This document shows positions 9,138 to 10,124 of a stretch of 10,124 nt of DNA, one piece after another. A program made the position numbers and the translations under genes. The stretch is from a bacterium (GTDB lineage: Bacteria; Hydrogenedentota; Hydrogenedentia; Hydrogenedentiales; SLHB01). The stretch spans positions 1-10,124 of the forward strand of contig JAAEQP010000918.1 of the NCBI GenBank assembly GCA_024231375.1, given 5' to 3'. Every line of letters starts with the position of its first letter. Position 1 is the stretch's first letter. The notes under the pieces are model-generated. The model was given only the letters and a program-made list of their open reading frames with translations, was not told where the DNA came from and did no database searches.

Positions 9138-9866
9138 TCACGCGCCGTAGGCCTTGCGCGCTTCCTCCGCAAACAACTCGTCGCGGACGCGCTCCCGGGT
9201 CGCGTTGTAGTCCCACTCGGTGGAGAGCGGTTGCCATCCGTAACCGTCGCCCAGGGCGTCGCAACTCCGAAGGACCGTACTGAAGGGATTGGTGACGCCG
9301 ATTTCGTTGGCCGGAAGCCAACTCGTCAGGGCGCTGATGCCGTCGATCAGCGCCCATAGCGTGAACGTGAGTTCCTCGGGGCGCGTGGCCTCGTCGAGCA
9401 CGAGATCCCCCTGCGCCAGTGCGTCGCGCACGATCCCCACCATGATGTTGGCGCCACGGATGGCATACATCCGCATCTCGTAGAGCGATTTCTCGGTAAC
9501 CTTCTGCGTGATGGCTTCAGCGTTGATGATCTGGATGACGCGTGCGTCGGCGGGATAGAGCAGGGCCTGGATCTGCATGGCCTCGCCAATGGCCACCATG
9601 CGTTCGCGGGGGCGGCCTCGGAAGCTGGCGGACCGCTCGATGGCCGCCATGCGGCGCGCGAGGTTGCGCTTGGCCAGGGCGACGATGACTTCCTCCTTGC
9701 AGCGGAAGTGCTGGTAGATCGTCCCTTTCGAATACTCCGTAGCGTCGGCGATCCGGTCCATGGTCAAGCCATGGTACCCACGCTCCACCAACAATTCCCG
9801 TGCGATGTCCAGGAACATGCTCTCTCGCTCCCGCACCTCGCGCTGTTTTCGCGTTAGGATTTCCAT
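9138..9866 (-). CDS. TetR/AcrR-family transcriptional regulator
   Basis: A 242-residue DNA-binding repressor-type protein, slightly longer than the usual 190-220. The N-terminal domain is canonical: helix 1 FLDIARELLVERGY (18-31), then the helix-turn-helix GLTMDRIADATEYSKGTIYQHF (33-54) and KEEVIVALAKR. The rest is the alpha-helical ligand/dimer domain, which diverges between members, so the inducer is unknown. A Trp- and Asp/Glu-rich tail (about 205-242) is longer than in many relatives. I chose ATG 9866 because it gives a full helix 1 and lies just after a good promoter. The ORF stays open 84 codons further upstream, but only through the promoter and hairpin repeats. ATG 9818 (Met17) has purine-rich GGGAGCGAGAG upstream but would clip helix 1. 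A palindrome in its own promoter suggests autorepression. The hydrolase gene follows in the same direction after 158 bp. Confidence 0.92.
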   Translation of the reverse strand: MEILTRKQREVRERESMFLDIARELLVERGYHGLTMDRIADATEYSKGTIYQHFRCKEEVIVALAKRNLARRMAAIERSASFRGRPRERMVAIGEAMQIQALLYPADARVIQIINAEAITQKVTEKSLYEMRMYAIRGANIMVGIVRDALAQGDLVLDEATRPEELTFTLWALIDGISALTSWLPANEIGVTNPFSTVLRSCDALGDGYGWQPLSTEWDYNATRERVRDELFAEEARKAYGA

Positions 9867-9872
9867 GACTTG

Positions 9873-9902
9873 AGTATATGACGAAACGTCAAAACTTGTC
9901 AA
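9873..9902 (-). promoter_or_regulatory. tetR promoter, near-consensus, apparently leaderless
   Basis: Minus-strand TTGACA (9897-9902, perfect -35), an 18-nt spacer and TATACT (9873-9878, 5 of 6). The normal start-site distance of 6-7 nt past the -10 falls on the ATG itself (9864-9866). There is also no Shine-Dalgarno sequence before that ATG (ACTCAAGTC). Together these suggest a leaderless mRNA. This is the best promoter match in the window. Confidence 0.7.
9879..9891. promoter_or_regulatory. Candidate TetR operator within the tetR promoter
   Basis: TGACGAAACGTCA is a 13-bp inverted repeat with perfect 5-bp arms and a 3-nt centre. It fills most of the spacer between the -35 and -10 hexamers, where a bound dimer would block RNA polymerase. 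TetR-family proteins commonly bind such palindromes in their own promoters. The same TGACG-N3-CGTCA pattern recurs once, downstream of tetR. Binding by this protein is inferred from position. Confidence 0.6.
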
Positions 9903-10012
9903 TCCGTCGGGGACGTATGGGTGATGGCATCTCCCTCGCAGCGCTCCAGATCGGAAAGGAGCACGAAGGGCGGTCCGGGTTTGGAGTGCGGCATCACGAT
10001 GCCGCTTTTCCC

Positions 10013-10032
10013 GCCCCCATCGCGATGGGGGC
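10013..10032. repeat. Perfect 20-bp palindrome, inner hairpin of the cluster
   Basis: GCCCCCATCGCGATGGGGGC is fully self-complementary. It shares the central ATCGYGAT core with the other hairpins in the cluster, but its outer stem bases differ. A partial, decayed unit (GCCGCATCAC, 10031-10040) follows at once. No U-run adjoins it. Confidence 0.7.
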
Positions 10033-10070
10033 CGCATCACACGGTGCAGGCGTCCCCCGACGACCACGGA

Positions 10071-10090
10071 GGGGGCATCGTGATGCCCCC
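10071..10090. repeat. 20-bp hairpin with 9-bp arms, inner unit of the cluster
   Basis: GGGGGCATCGTGATGCCCCC has perfect 9-bp arms around GT. It contains the same GGCATCGTGATGCC core as the unit at 10099-10116, with extra G:C pairs replacing that unit's outer stem. It sits 8 bp from that unit. Confidence 0.7.
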
Positions 10091-10124
10091 AAGCCAAAGC
10101 GGCATCGTGATGCCGCACTCCAAA

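Larger units (their letters stand above)
9980..10124. repeat. Perfect 29-bp inverted repeat enclosing further hairpins (BIME-like cluster)
   Basis: Bases 9980-10008 (TTTGGAGTGCGGC...GCCGCTTT) are the exact reverse complement of 10096-10124, with 87 bp between the arms. Each arm contains its own hairpin, GCGGCATC/GATGCCGC, at 9988-10005 and 10099-10116. The right arm ends exactly at the window edge, so the match may extend further. Paired, inverted, palindromic units in an intergenic region resemble bacterial interspersed mosaic elements. I see no coding sequence in this stretch. The minus-strand reading frame through it is rich in His, Arg and Asp and merely translates the repeats. Confidence 0.75.

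Noticed and set aside
8980..9357. A 126-residue upstream extension of the hydrolase frame.
   Set aside because: It overlaps the end of tetR in another frame and reads through the intergenic region. A strong ribosome site and a signal peptide mark ATG 8979 as the start.
9867..10118. An 84-residue N-terminal extension of the TetR protein in the same frame.
   Set aside because: It is encoded by the promoter and hairpin repeats, has repetitive His/Arg/Asp-rich composition and lacks any family similarity. The promoter and operator lie within it.
9980..10124. Reading the hairpin cluster as a CRISPR array.
   Set aside because: The units are palindromic and partly inverted with irregular spacing; there are no direct repeats with uniform spacers and no cas genes in view.

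Overview
The window is high-GC bacterial DNA, densely coded mainly on the minus strand. Lipoprotein-type signal peptides, an RND/MacA-type periplasmic adaptor and a binding-protein-dependent sugar transporter point to a diderm (Gram-negative-type) bacterium. The mix of a large secreted glycoside hydrolase, a CgeB-like glycosyltransferase with TPRs and hairpin-rich intergenic repeats would suit an environmental lineage such as Planctomycetota, Hydrogenedentota or Verrucomicrobiota. That placement is a guess from style, not from a marker gene.

Layout, left to right. (1) 1-572, minus: 5' part of a HlyD/MacA-type efflux adaptor gene running off the left edge. (2) 573-812: intergenic, with a candidate promoter for the adaptor gene and an imperfect inverted repeat of about 100 bp resembling hairpins mobilised by REP-associated (RAYT) transposases; it may also end the next operon. 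(3) 813-4229, minus: a tightly packed ribose-type (CUT2) sugar ABC operon in the order lipoprotein binding protein, double ATPase, permease, with 4-bp and 11-bp overlaps. (4) 4230-4364: a divergent promoter region. (5) 4365-6083, plus: a glycosyltransferase with a C-terminal TPR region. (6) 6091-8979, minus and convergent with it after only 7 bp: a 962-residue exported protein with an N-terminal carbohydrate-binding-like region, a clan GH-A-like TIM barrel and two apparent tandem NTF2-like domains. (7) 9138-9866, minus: a TetR-family regulator. (8) 9867-10124: the tetR promoter, then a cluster of four related hairpins bounded by a perfect 29-bp inverted repeat.

How the parts may work together. 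The 10-base palindrome TGACG-N3-CGTCA occurs twice close to tetR: once between the -35 and -10 of the tetR promoter and once in the tetR/glycoside-hydrolase gap. The simplest reading is an autoregulated TetR protein that also controls the downstream exported glycoside hydrolase. The CUT2 transporter could import a sugar released by such an enzyme, but only proximity supports that link. I see no phage genes, CRISPR array, tRNA, rRNA or intact transposase gene in the window.
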